Assembly: GCF_943734655.1 (NCBI RefSeq)
Contig: NC_071355.1
Span: 30,726,964 to 30,790,963, forward strand
Length of the DNA: 64,000 bases
Origin: Sabethes cyaneus
Lineage: Eukaryota; Arthropoda; Insecta; Diptera; Culicidae
Reading direction: 5' to 3'
Shown: positions 27,801-39,800 of the stretch, piece by piece
How positions within the stretch are numbered: the stretch's first letter is position 1
Layout of the letters: each line of letters opens with the position of its first letter
The notes under the pieces: generated by a model
Databases searched by the model: none
Told to the model about the DNA's origin: nothing
The model's input: only the letters and a program-made list of their open reading frames with translations
Position numbers and translations under genes: made by a program

Positions 27801-30800
27801 AAACTCCTCACGATCTGTCCTCCTTCTGGCGCTTTTTCCTTCTCAGGATCGTAATGAACTCATTCCTCGCTCGTCGATACTTGGCCAGATTCTCTCTCGT
27901 GGATATGCTCAGATAGTTTTCCCAAGCTCTTTTTTCCTCTCTATCGCTTCTTGGCATTCCCCGTTAAACCAATCATTTCGTGCACTCGAGGTTTCCACAC
28001 CTAGCACCGCGGTTGCGGCCTCGTTGACGGCCGAGCGTATCCTACTCCATCCATTTTCGAGGGTCGAAGCATCTAGCCCCACAGAAGAAGGCAGAGCTTC
28101 ATCCAGTACGCGCGCGTAGTTTTCGGCAGTTCGGGTTGTCTAGTTGCCGAATGTTTAGCCGAGGAGGGCGACTTTGTCGCGAGGTATAAACCGTCGAAAG
28201 ATACATGAAGATCTGATTTACCGAAATTAAAGATACATTATCCATTGTTGAAAAAAAATTAGTGTATATTTGAAAACGGTCCGTAATCGGCTGTTCGGCA
28301 AATCTTTCGTTTGACTTCGAAACAGGAGCGTTGTACGGCCGTCATGTCAACTTTGATCATCATGTCAATCTTGATTCTACCGATCAATTGTTTGCAATTC
28401 GTGGCTCTCCAGTTATTTTTGTACACCAAGGAACTCAAAACTCCGAAGAAATCTTCGATTAGGCGCGCTGAGACAGATTTTCCAGTCGTAGTTTTTGGGT
28501 AAAAATGGGATCGAATGGGTATTCAGGAACGATTGTGTTTTTTTGGCGTAATGCGATGATGCTCTATCCGGCCAAAACATGTATTGTCCATCTGCATGAT
28601 GGTTTTGTAGAAACGAGATCAAAATTTTCTTCAAACATTCGTCTGGTGCATTTTAATTGATAGCCAAACCAGAGGGCTTGTTGAAGAAACAAGAAAGAGA
28701 ACGATGTCCTTCTGCGTCCATAATTTGAGCTGGTTATTCACTACCTTGCTTGCTAATTGCTTTGCTTTTTAAATGTTGTACCGTATACTTTTTACCGAGG
28801 TTTCTATTGCAGTTCGTAGAAGTGTACAACGCGCTCCCGAAATGCTTCTTGTTTCGACGCCATTTTTAACAAAACTGGGCAAGCATAAACAAGACAAAAA
28901 ATATTCACAAAAAGAGGAGAGAGAGAGAGCTAACACATACATACTCTCATTTCTCTCTGAGCTCGTTTGTTGTTGAGCATAAGGACCTCGAAAAAATTCC
29001 AAAATTTGAGTTGCCACCGGTTAGACTGAATGCATGAAATAACCGAGACACTTTTAAACTTTGATTGGATATACAATTGTTACTTGTATTACTCATGGAA
29101 TTTCTACAAAAAGAGCATCCCATCGTAAGCGTAAACTAACAACGTCATTTTCTTGAAGAAAACGTCGTTTACATACGAAACAAAAAAGGCCTCAAATGAG
29201 AGCCATGAGGAACATTAGAAATAAGTTGTAATAGATTCGTGTTATTTTTTTTCTTTAAAATTATACCTATTTGTTGGCGATTAGTTAAAAATTATTCGGG
29301 CCATTTCAGAAGACTATGTAAAGAGTAGCATTTGTATGTGCGGTCAAACGTTTTACTGAAATCTGTACAAAGAGCTTCTGCGTGATTTTCAACATCCATT
29401 GCATTCAATGAATAGTGTGTCTAAATTTGACTACATATTTGCTTCGCTGACTTCTGAAGCTCAGTTGTGAACGCGTTAAATAGTTGTCTGCAGATTAGGT
29501 TATTATTGAATGGTTTTCGATAAATTTGAAACGACCAACGACATATGTAGACGGTAATAGTGAATAAGTATGTAGGTAAATGCCATTGTTCAGTACTCAC
29601 CCGTCAAATAGGCCACACTGTCCGGTGTCACTTCGAATTTGTCCCGCCGGTGGGGCTTCGCCACGATTCCCAGCAGCATGGTCAGCACGCGCGAGGTACG
29701 AGAAACCGTCGTCGGTGTCGGGTGCCGAAAGCCCTTCAGCAGATGACCGACCAGCGCGAAGTGAAAGTTCGACTTGAAGGACAGCCCGACGGCATGATCG
29801 AGCTGCTTGAAGTGCCACTCCAGTGGTTCCCGAGTAGCCATCATAACGTCGGCAATGTTTTGCTTGTCGAACAGCTGCTGTGAGTTCAGCGTGTGTAGGT
29901 TCTGCTCGAGCAGGGCGAGACCCGCTGCGTAGAGAGTAGATTCATCCAGTTGGAGTACGCTCACGGCGACCCAGAACAGCGCTTTGTGTATGGGAGATTC
30001 GGGCCGCAGCAACGGTTGCAGTCGAGTTAAGCACATGACTAGAGACTCCAGTAGTATAATATCGGTGAAAGATTCCAAAGCTTTAACCAGTATGCGAAGC
30101 AACTGCTTGACGTCCTGATCGGTGATGCTTTTCGAGATGCAACCAAAGACGATCAGAGCTCTTGGCTGCAAAGCAGGATTGTAACAGAAGGCAAAATTTT
30201 TTGCCAACGCCGTCCACTTTTGCAGCCAATCACAGTCGGGAATGTCGCGCATGCAGGCTTCCATAATTTCCAGCAAGGCGTCTGTTATGACTTCCAGCGA
30301 TGGTAGAGCCAATCGCTCACGGTCAGCCGGTGGAGCTAGGGAGACTCGTTCGTTACCGAGCCAGCGATCGTTGGGATGCCGACAGGAGGAACGGAATGCC
30401 GTTACAGCAGCGGATTTAACTTTACTGATGCCGAACAGCAGATAGAATTTTGGCAGCGAAAATTCGTCCAACGACAGGCGAAGAACCCGTTGGGTTTCCT
30501 CCGAGAAGGACGGTTTAGTGCAGGTACATAGAGAGTGAATAATGTTGATGACTAGACCGTGCGTCGAGGCTCGCATTGACAGAGAACCGCTGCAAACCAG
30601 AAAAGTCACGGTGTGAAACAGGTATGGTAGATGGCGGGCAACATCCAGGCAATTGTTGAAAGACAACATAAGCAGATAACGAGCCAGGATTGCAATATCG
30701 TCCCACATCATGTGCTGCTCGAGATACTGAGTAGGGGAGTGACCGGTTTTATCCATAACGCGGCAAAGGCGCCCGATAACTTTCTTCGCAACTAGCTGTA

Positions 30801-33800
30801 CGTTAGCTGATGCCAGGGCCACAGCCGTGTCAGCCATGATCTCCACTTGTGGAGATCCCAACCCAGAACTGACTGATTTGTGTATAAAGTTGTCCAACAC
30901 CATATCGATCAGTTCCGGAATTTGTCCTATTGATCCCCAGATTTTTGCCTGTATCGAAGGGTACATTTCTTTTTGTTCGATCGTCAAATTGATCAGCTTC
31001 TCCAGGATCAGCGCCACCTGCTTCTGCCGTTTGCTCTCGTCCGAAGGTTTGCAGAACCGCACTAGATTGGCCAACCATGGGGTCATGTATTCCAAGCACA
31101 AATGCTTCAACTCGATCGTACTTCTTTGGAACCCTTGGATGCACTCCTCTAGGAATTCAAGCGTCAAATGCGGCTCATTGGTGGCCAACGTTTCGCTTAC
31201 CGATTTGATGAAGATGGTATTGTTCGAGGGGATGCACAGCCCTTGAGTCTCCAGCAGTTGACCTTCGATTTTAAGGTCGAAGGTCGCTGTGAGGGCGCAC
31301 AGCTGATTGTAGGCCGCCGTCCGAAGGTTCGGGTCCGACGATCCCAAATTAAGTAGGGCCATGTTCAGGAGCGTTCCGGGTACATCTTTGGGTCTAATTT
31401 TTTGGTGGACAGTTACTGAATCCGGTTGGCTCAGCTCCCAGCGGTTGCGGATGTGAATGATGGCCTGAACGATGTTGTCACAGTCGTTGTGAATGAAGCT
31501 TAACTGAGAGCTTTCATTGGCAATCGAAAGCGTGAATTGGTTGTCATCCACCAGGCAGACTTCCTCGATCTCCGAAGCGTAGTAGACGTCGTTCAGCAGG
31601 ACCGAGTGGGCGAGCACTTTCGTCTTTTCCGCTGAGGTGATCTGAAGGGCGGTTGGTCCGACTTTGATGGCCACCTTGGTGTCTTTGTGGCTCAGTTTGA
31701 GCGCGTTGTTGAATACTTTCAGATCTTCGTCCAGGGAGAGTGTTGCACCGGGAAGTTTCTGCTGCTCCGGGTCGATGACGTCGTTCAACCGAGCTGGTGA
31801 GTCCAGGAAGATTAACTTTCGGCACCCTTTGAGAGGAGCCAGTACGCGATCGTGGAATTTGGTGTACTCCCGGACCCAGGAGTTGCAATTGTAAATGTAG
31901 GCCGCGTGCAGGTTTTCGTACGCTACTTCGGGCAGAACGTAGAACCACTTCTGCAGGAATTCCGTACGGAAACGGTTGTCCGAGCAAGTGTGCGTGAAGT
32001 CGATTACGACTTCGAAAGGCGAGTGGCAGAATGGTTTTAGCGTCAGAATTACGTGATAGATCAACAGATCGCCGTTGGTTTCGCCAATTTTGTACCGTCG
32101 TGCGATGTAGTAGAACACCGGGTTGCCAGCTTTGCTGGTTCCCGCTTGGTAAAAAATGTTCATCGATTTTAGGGTTTTGAATTCCTCCTTTTCGTGCATT
32201 TGGTGCTTGACCATAATTTCTTCGAAGTTGGTTGACGACATATCGATCGAACTCCAGCGAGCGTAGCTCGAAAACAGCAGATGCGAATCGACCGGTTTGT
32301 GCTCCGGTGGTCCAAGGTAAGCCAGCAGGGTAGCCATCTTGTCGAATGGACGCCGTCCAACCGCCTTGTGGTCGCGACTGCTGGAAAGATAATCTCCAAT
32401 TCGCTCCTGATGGGACCACAGAAGACGGTGCAGTGCCAAAACGTTTGCATCCGAGATGAAGCTCATACTGTGCGAAGTTTGATCGACCGTCTCGCAGTCG
32501 GAGGCAATCTGAATGAAAAACCGCCGGCCACCCTCGAAGTGCATTCGAAGAAAGTCATTGAAGCACAGCATGTGCTGTTCTTTGGAAAATTCCACGTGGT
32601 TTGCAATGTTCTGCAGGATTTTCGACATCAGCATCAAACCTCGCTTGATCTGCGTTGGGACCTGTTTGCCGACGATACCCAGTTCCTGGGGGGAAACGAT
32701 CGCTGGATTGATGAACCGAAGAAAGATCACCGTTCCGACGGCTCCAATGTTGTTCTGCAACAAATTGGGGAAGCGTTTGCTGAGGACTTGATACAAACAA
32801 TGGCACATGGAACGCAACTGAGGGGGAAAACGATCGGCGGAGTTGACGATGGCGTCAAATACCTTCTGCGTGAGAGCGATCAGGTTCTTCCGATTGACTT
32901 CAATGTCTTCCGAAGCTTCCAAGCGAGCGGGATCGACTTCAAAACTGGTAACCGGATCATCCAGCAGGGGTCGAATGAGCGGTTCCAGCAATCCTTGCAA
33001 ATAACTGGCTCCGTAGATTTTAAAGCAAAACGCCATGATTTTACTGCCCAAAGAGTTACCTCGGAACAGCGTTTGCATGCAGTCGGAAACTTCCACCTCA
33101 CGGTAGAACATGTTCCAAAGCAACGGCGAGAGCAGATGTTTGGCATCGAATAGGGTCACCAGAACGCGGGCCAGCTCATCCATTTGGGATGTCGTGACAA
33201 CCGACGCCAAAGCCATGGCAATCGGAAGCTCGCCTTTATCGCTGATCATTGTTACCAGTTGAACCAGCTGCTCAAAACGATCGGCCATTACCGATTCGGC
33301 CAGTGTGTCGAACTCCGTTCCTTGTTGAAGAATCTGCGTAAGAACCTCCATAAAAGCGGCTCGTGTCTGCAGATCCGGATTGTAGCCCAGATCGATTGAA
33401 TGCATCAATCCGGAATCGATGTTTGCGCTGAGTAGATTAGACATAGCTTGAATTGTGGCATTTCTCAAGGCCGTCAACTTTCCAGCCGCTACTCTAGGCC
33501 GAGGCGGAAGCAACGGCGGGTTATTGGTATCTTTATCGGCTTCCGACCCATCGACGCAGTCGTTCAGCAGGTTCATAAACAGGGTGAAGTACTTTAAAAA
33601 GAGCGCACTTTTGGCATCCATCAGATCCCCCCTGTCGGACTCCTCCGGCTGAAGAGGTAATCCCCGTAACAGGGCAGCCACTGCTTCCATGCAAGCCTGA
33701 TCAAGATCCCTAGTTATGATCGTAACATCCCCCGAACTAGGAGGAGCAATCTGATGAGACGTTCCCATCACCCAGTCCGTTAGGTACTCGACCAGCTTAT

Positions 33801-36800
33801 TTCGAAACTTCATTTCCTGTCGGAAAGCTAAATCGTCCCGCCGCTTCATCATAACCTCAACCAGCTGGCAAAGCTTCGTTTTAATGTGTATCGCATGCAC
33901 GGTCATATCCAGACGAACATACCGGACGATCGCCAGCATAAGATTCTCAATACTCGTAACACCCAAATGCTCCGCATTCGACGGTTGATCGTTCTGATCC
34001 TTGCTCTGCCTCCCATCCAAAACCGATTTCATAATATAAATCGTATGCTCGATAAACTGCGTATTAATATCCGTCACCACCACCTGACCCTGCTGGTCGA
34101 AAAACTTCTCCACAATCGAACGAATCTGATCGAACAAAATCGGATACAGGTGAGGGGACATCTCCTGTCCAACCAGTTCCTTAACATGTTTCTGAATTTG
34201 AGGTCCAAACTTTTCGTTGTTGCACACCAGAAGCCGTAAAAGTTGCCCAATAAACTGCGTCACCGGACAGTACTGAACCTCCTGGCTGCCGCCGCCGATC
34301 GACGAAACCAGCGAACCCATGATCGGATGCATCGAACCCCGCCCGGAGCTCGAACTGGACAGCGAAGTGGTCGACTGCATCAGCGATGGACCACTCACCC
34401 CGATGGGCAGCATCTGCTGGCTTTGCGCCAGTCGCTGCGTGCGTGGTTTCTGCAGACAGACACCGCCCAAAGCCAGCTGGAACCAGGTCATGTTGGCCCA
34501 CTCGGTGATCTGCTCCTCCAGATCGTGCTCGGAACTTTGGTGACTAGCTCGGCGCTTACCTGCGGTAGAGTCAAAGAGGCAATATAGACATAGAATAAGC
34601 TAATGATCAAAATAGGCGAAATAGCTTAGAGTAGAAATCAAAGGGATTCTTATAGGAGTAATCAGACAGTGAGGGTTAATCTCTACAGTTTGGCGACGAG
34701 GATTATTCGAATCAACGAAACGACGGAGTGTGAGAAAATTATAAGTAAAAAAAATAAAGAAACGCGAAAACGAGTTACGATTTTAAGGATGCAATGCAAA
34801 AAAACGACTCACAACGACTCCAATAAAGAAAACTATTGATCATTAAGTCCACACAATTCAAAAATTGTCGAATGTTATGCCGTGTTACTTTCACTTTCAG
34901 TACATTTGCTAAGAAACCGTGGTTTCCTAGCACAGACATGAGTTGTTCATTATTAGTTGTGTTCAGTTCAGTTCAGTTGTGTAGTTTCTGAGAAAAAGGT
35001 ACATGAAGTTAGAAAATCATAGTTTTACAGGAGCGGCGTTTTATTTCGAAGTGATTGTTCCACGCCGCTCTGGAACGCTTATGTATATGATCGTTTTTCG
35101 GCCACTTCCCATGGTTAGATCACTATAAAATTAGTATCAAAATATGCGGACAAGACTGCAGAATCAAAATTGGAAATAAAAAAAGAATGAAATTTTTAAA
35201 AGTTTTAGTCGTTTGTGTCCCCTTAAGACAGATGTGAAGGTAGAAATACTACAGAAATGACATAGAGTTTATTGTTTGTGCGTTGCTAAGCAATAGATTG
35301 TAGCAATCGAAACCTTCTCAGCTATTATCATTTAATACTATTTGTAGAAAAATACGAAGATTTGTTATAGCATGGGATTGAGTGTTTGCACGTTGCTCAG
35401 CCATACATCGTAGCCTTAGCAACCCCATTTGTTGTAGAGATGGTCGGGTAGCGGAAAATTTGCCCGAAACCCGCACCCGTACCCGTACCCGCCGGGTTCG
35501 GGTCGGGTTCGGGTATTGAAAAAAAATAATTTGCGGGTTCGGGTCGGGTACGGGTTCTTATTTTTTGTTTTTGAAATCGGGTACGGGTCGGGTCGGGTAT
35601 CCCTATTGACCACATTTAACACTAAACATGGTCGGGTACCCGGGCCCGTCCCGTACCCGTCGGGTTGCGGTCGGGTTCGGGTATTAAAAATAATAAACTT
35701 GCGGGTTCGGGTCGGGTACGGGTTTTCAATTTTTTTCTTGATCGGGTACGGGTCGGGTTCGGGTATTCAAATTTTCATACCCGACCATCTCTAATTTGTT
35801 GATCCTAGCCATCGTGCACAAGGCATATCCAGAATCGATCTCTTTTATCAACGGACCTCGCAGGGGTAAGTCATAAGCAAAAAACTTTGGATTTCTTTTT
35901 CACTTTATTGCACATTCCAAGATCTACAAGTCCTTGGTGCAAACCGTAGTGAATATCCAATAACCGTCGTGTCATTTTCAACAGATTGTTCAACGTGAAA
36001 ATGGATCTTATTTTCGAATACGGAGACACTGACATCAGTGAATCAGAAAAGGAAAATGCTTCTTCTGAGGGTAGAGAGAAATTGTCTAAAATTCACTAGC
36101 AGAAATTAATTATTTGTTATGATTTTCTATGAAGGAACCACCGTATCAAAAAAAAAATCAGAGGGGTTGTGTACAAGACACGACCGCAGATATAGGTGAC
36201 GCAGAACTACGTAAGTCTCTTTGTAGTGATAGTGGCATGTATTCATGCTTGTTCCTATGCTTATGCTTATGCTTATGCTTATAGTGGCATGTATTCATGC
36301 TTGTAATCATTCGATTCTTCATGTATACATGCTATATGCAACATATATCCATGCTACATACGTTGTATGTAACATTTATCAAAGTAGTAACATTGCATAC
36401 GTTCAATTCTCAAAATATTGTGCATTTGAAAACAATTTAACAAAATCAAGAACACAAACTATTGCTTTCCTGCTACCTTACTGAAATTAAAGATTGTTTT
36501 TATTATCCATGGTTTCCCACGTCGAAGGGATTTTACCAATTCAATCCTATTTTATCAACAGCACATCTTTTCACTATACTTCTAATGAAACGGCAAGCAT
36601 GCGCATTCATACAGAGTCGTATTAGAACCGACCAGTACAGCTGTAGCACATTTTTCCAGCACAGATATCAAGTTCGCCGAGGTTTAATCGTCTCGTAGTA
36701 AAGAGTTTGCGATCTGTTGGGACAACGAACTTGTGTCATTTTTTCTGGCACACTTTCCTAACACAGACATCAAATTGGACTAGGTTTAATCGCGTTCGTA

Positions 36801-39800
36801 AGAAATCTGTTGGCACGAGGGGGCTTTGTTACTCTCTCTAGCGTACTTCCCAAGCAAGGACATCAAAATGGTCTAGGTTGAACCGCGGTGTTAAGAAATC
36901 ATGTTGAAATGAGGAAACTTGGTCACTTGTATTGGCTTACTTCCCAAGCACAGATATCAAATTGGTATAGGTTTAGATCATCGTAAAGAATCTTCAAACC
37001 AATCACGAAGCGCGAATTCTGGTAAAACATAGGTTCATTATTTTCAATTTTTCAATAGCTCAAAATCAAGAATCCATACTTTTCTTCATTTGGGTCAATT
37101 CTTAGAAGATTTTCCGATCGATTGGTGTAAGAATATTGAAAATCGAACGGAAAACCGCTGAGCTATTAGCGCTCAAAACCTTTCATTTTTCGTGACGCTC
37201 GCATTTTTCGATTTTTTGGAATGACACCCTATCTCAAAACTTGCCGTAAGACGTAGTCCTACGTCAAAACCTGGAAGAAAAAGACCCGTGCACGAATCGA
37301 AGACTGCACAGCGCAAGAGAAAACGTAACTCCGGTGAATGGAGTACATGTTAGAAGCAAGCAGTTTTCTAGTGAAAAGTGTCTGTGTAGGATTAAATGTG
37401 ACGAAAAAATAGCAAAAGATGAGAGAAAATTAATGTTTGAGTCGTTCTGGGATATGGGATCGAATATCAAGCAAAACATATCTAAGTGGCTTAATTAGGT
37501 AAATCACTCCGTTACGTCGCCGCGCAGCATCCGCATTTTCCGTAAAGCCGTAAAACCAACTCGAATCACTATTTTATGAAAAGTGATGGTGAAAGCATCA
37601 GGGTGTGTAAAACCTTTTTTCTACACACCTTTCAAATTTCAAATGGAAGAATAATGAGAGCATTGGCGAAACTGAGGACGGGGAACGGAGAAGATAAACG
37701 TGGACGGCACATGTCGCGTAAAACGCCAGAAGAACACAAAGAGATCGGTCGCCAACATATTGATAGCTTCCCTGCATACCAATCTCATTACACTAGGGTA
37801 CATAATCCCAATCGAAAATATTTGGCCAGCAATCTAAATGTAAGATTGATGTATAAGCTGTACGTCGACCGGCGCAATACGAATAATTTGACCATAGTTA
37901 ACGAAAGGCGATACAGGGACAATTTTAATAATGAGTATAATCTTCATTTTCATTTGCCTTTGAAGGATACCTGGGCATCACGTGACTGACGCCTTCAAGG
38001 TAAAAATGCAAACTGAGTCCACAGAAAACAAAACACGTCTTCAGGAGGAGCATAATACTCAACTGTAAAAAGCAGAAAATGCTCGAAAATCTATAAAAAA
38101 TAATGCGGCAAGTTCTAAGAATGACAAAGCTTTCTATTCATTCACCTTTGATTTAGAGAAAGATCTGGCCTTTCCCGTGTTAACCACGTCTTTAGCATAC
38201 TATAAACGAAATATGCATGTTTACAATCTGCCCAGCTAGCATTTTCATATGTATAAAAAGGTAAAAATCAGCATTACGTACAGATATACCTGCTAAATAA
38301 ATCGTATTTCATGCGCAAAATTGGCATATCCGTACTATTTTGGAGGCGATGTACGTGACGACGAATAATTTTGAGCGTTGCGACTATATAAGTATTTATA
38401 TACGATAATATCCGATTAAGCGCGAGTCGCTCCGTACTACTCTACGATTTTGTGCTGAAAATCGTATGTATGTCAGTCATTATCATTATATACGACAGAA
38501 AATCAACTTGATCCCACTTTATCCAGCTTTAGCTACGATTTCGAGTTTGTTAGGAGTTATTTACGATAGTTTTCGTACATTGATATACGAGTTGGTGCTA
38601 GCTGGGTGGGTCCCCACGATCTTTCTACGGGAAAGGAGTATATGTACGCTTGGGACGAAACAACCCAGATAACCAATAAGCATTTCCAATGCAATTTAAA
38701 TGCAAGCGAATAAGCATTTCAGTTGCCCTAAATGCTACTTAAATGCTATTTTGGCAAAATATGCGGCTACTTTACTGCAATGATTATTTATAGCTAGTTA
38801 CCAACAAGAAGAATTTAAATAGAATTGTGGATGCATATTTACAACAGTTATGCAATCGAAAGGCTGATAAACAGCAACCTGCAGTATAAAATGCCGGGGA
38901 TGGTAATAAACGATTGATTTACTGCTTATACTAATGCTTATTGGTTACCTGGGAATTGCTTCGGGAGGATCGCAAGAAGTAAGTTCTTGCATCATCAAAC
39001 ACATCATTACGCACGCATCTTCAGCCAAGAGTATCACTATGTAGAGTGATAGTTGTACGGGTCAAAACCGCAACATCAAGCTAGCACTTTGACTCTTGAG
39101 GCTTGTATGGAGGGCTGATAATAAAATCGAGACCATTGACCATAAATTTATGGTCAGTGGGCATTTATATCTCCCAATCGACACAGATTTTGCTTCAATT
39201 AAGAATTATTCGAAAAATCGAACAATTTATCTGCCTTCGGATTGGTACAGCATAATCAAAGATGCCAGCAAGAAAAACGCTTTAACTCTATTTAAAATGG
39301 AAAAGGAAGACTTCAAATCAACGGAAACTCTGGAAAGATGCAATACCAAACGTAAAAAAACACGGCTGGGGTACCAATCTCTTGGTTGAAGATGCAATGG
39401 ATTCGAGTAGAAAAGAATAATCCGTACTGTATTTTCTAAAAGGAGACTTTATCTGAAGAAGAGCCATTCTGTAAATTAAACATCATGTCCTCAAAGGACG
39501 GTCGACCAACATCTCTGGCTAACGTGAAGATGGAGCCTCTGTACACAACAGCACGACCGGTGTCAAGAGAAAAACAAACGGACTTGCTTGATCTTTTGAC
39601 GTACATACATTGGTATGTACGTACAAATTTGAAAAATTTGACTGCCGTTGGAGATGAAGACAATGGACCTTTGGAATTAATCGAAGAGTGTTGAAGTTGG
39701 TGATTTTCTGTTAAATTGTTATTGTTCATCTTTAATGTTACATCGTTCATTATTAAACAATAAATTGAATACCAAAATTCACTTCTTTTATTTAAAAACC

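Larger units (their letters stand above)
37300..39694 (+). pseudogene. Broken member of an uncharacterised multicopy insect protein family (probably transposon-derived)
   Basis: Several frames read in order like one protein: CLCRIKCDEKIA, MFESFWDMGSNIKQN, VCKTFFLHTFQISNGRI, RHMSRKTPEEHKEIGRQHI, FPAYQSHYTRVHNPNRKYL, FTFDLEKDLAFPVLTTSLAY, YKRNMHVYNLP; then, past two MITEs, IDHKFMVSGHLYLPIDTDFA, KDGRPTSLANVKMEPLY and LDLLTYIH. I recall near-identical strings in many unnamed insect proteins, often in many copies. FTFDLEKxLxFP could be the first acidic site of an RNase H-like fold, but this is a guess. Frameshifts, stops and two insertions (38231-38606, 38664-38953) show it is dead. The part between the MITE sites is largely deleted. 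Confidence 0.65.

Noticed and set aside
32281..33153. Plus-strand frame of 290 codons, plus other long frames opposite NF1 exon 5
   Set aside because: Overlaps a fully conserved NF1 exon on the other strand and shows no domain of its own.
35397..35794. Arg/Pro/Thr-rich and Gly/Tyr-rich short frames
   Set aside because: They come from the GGGTCGGGT repeats of the hAT-like MITE.
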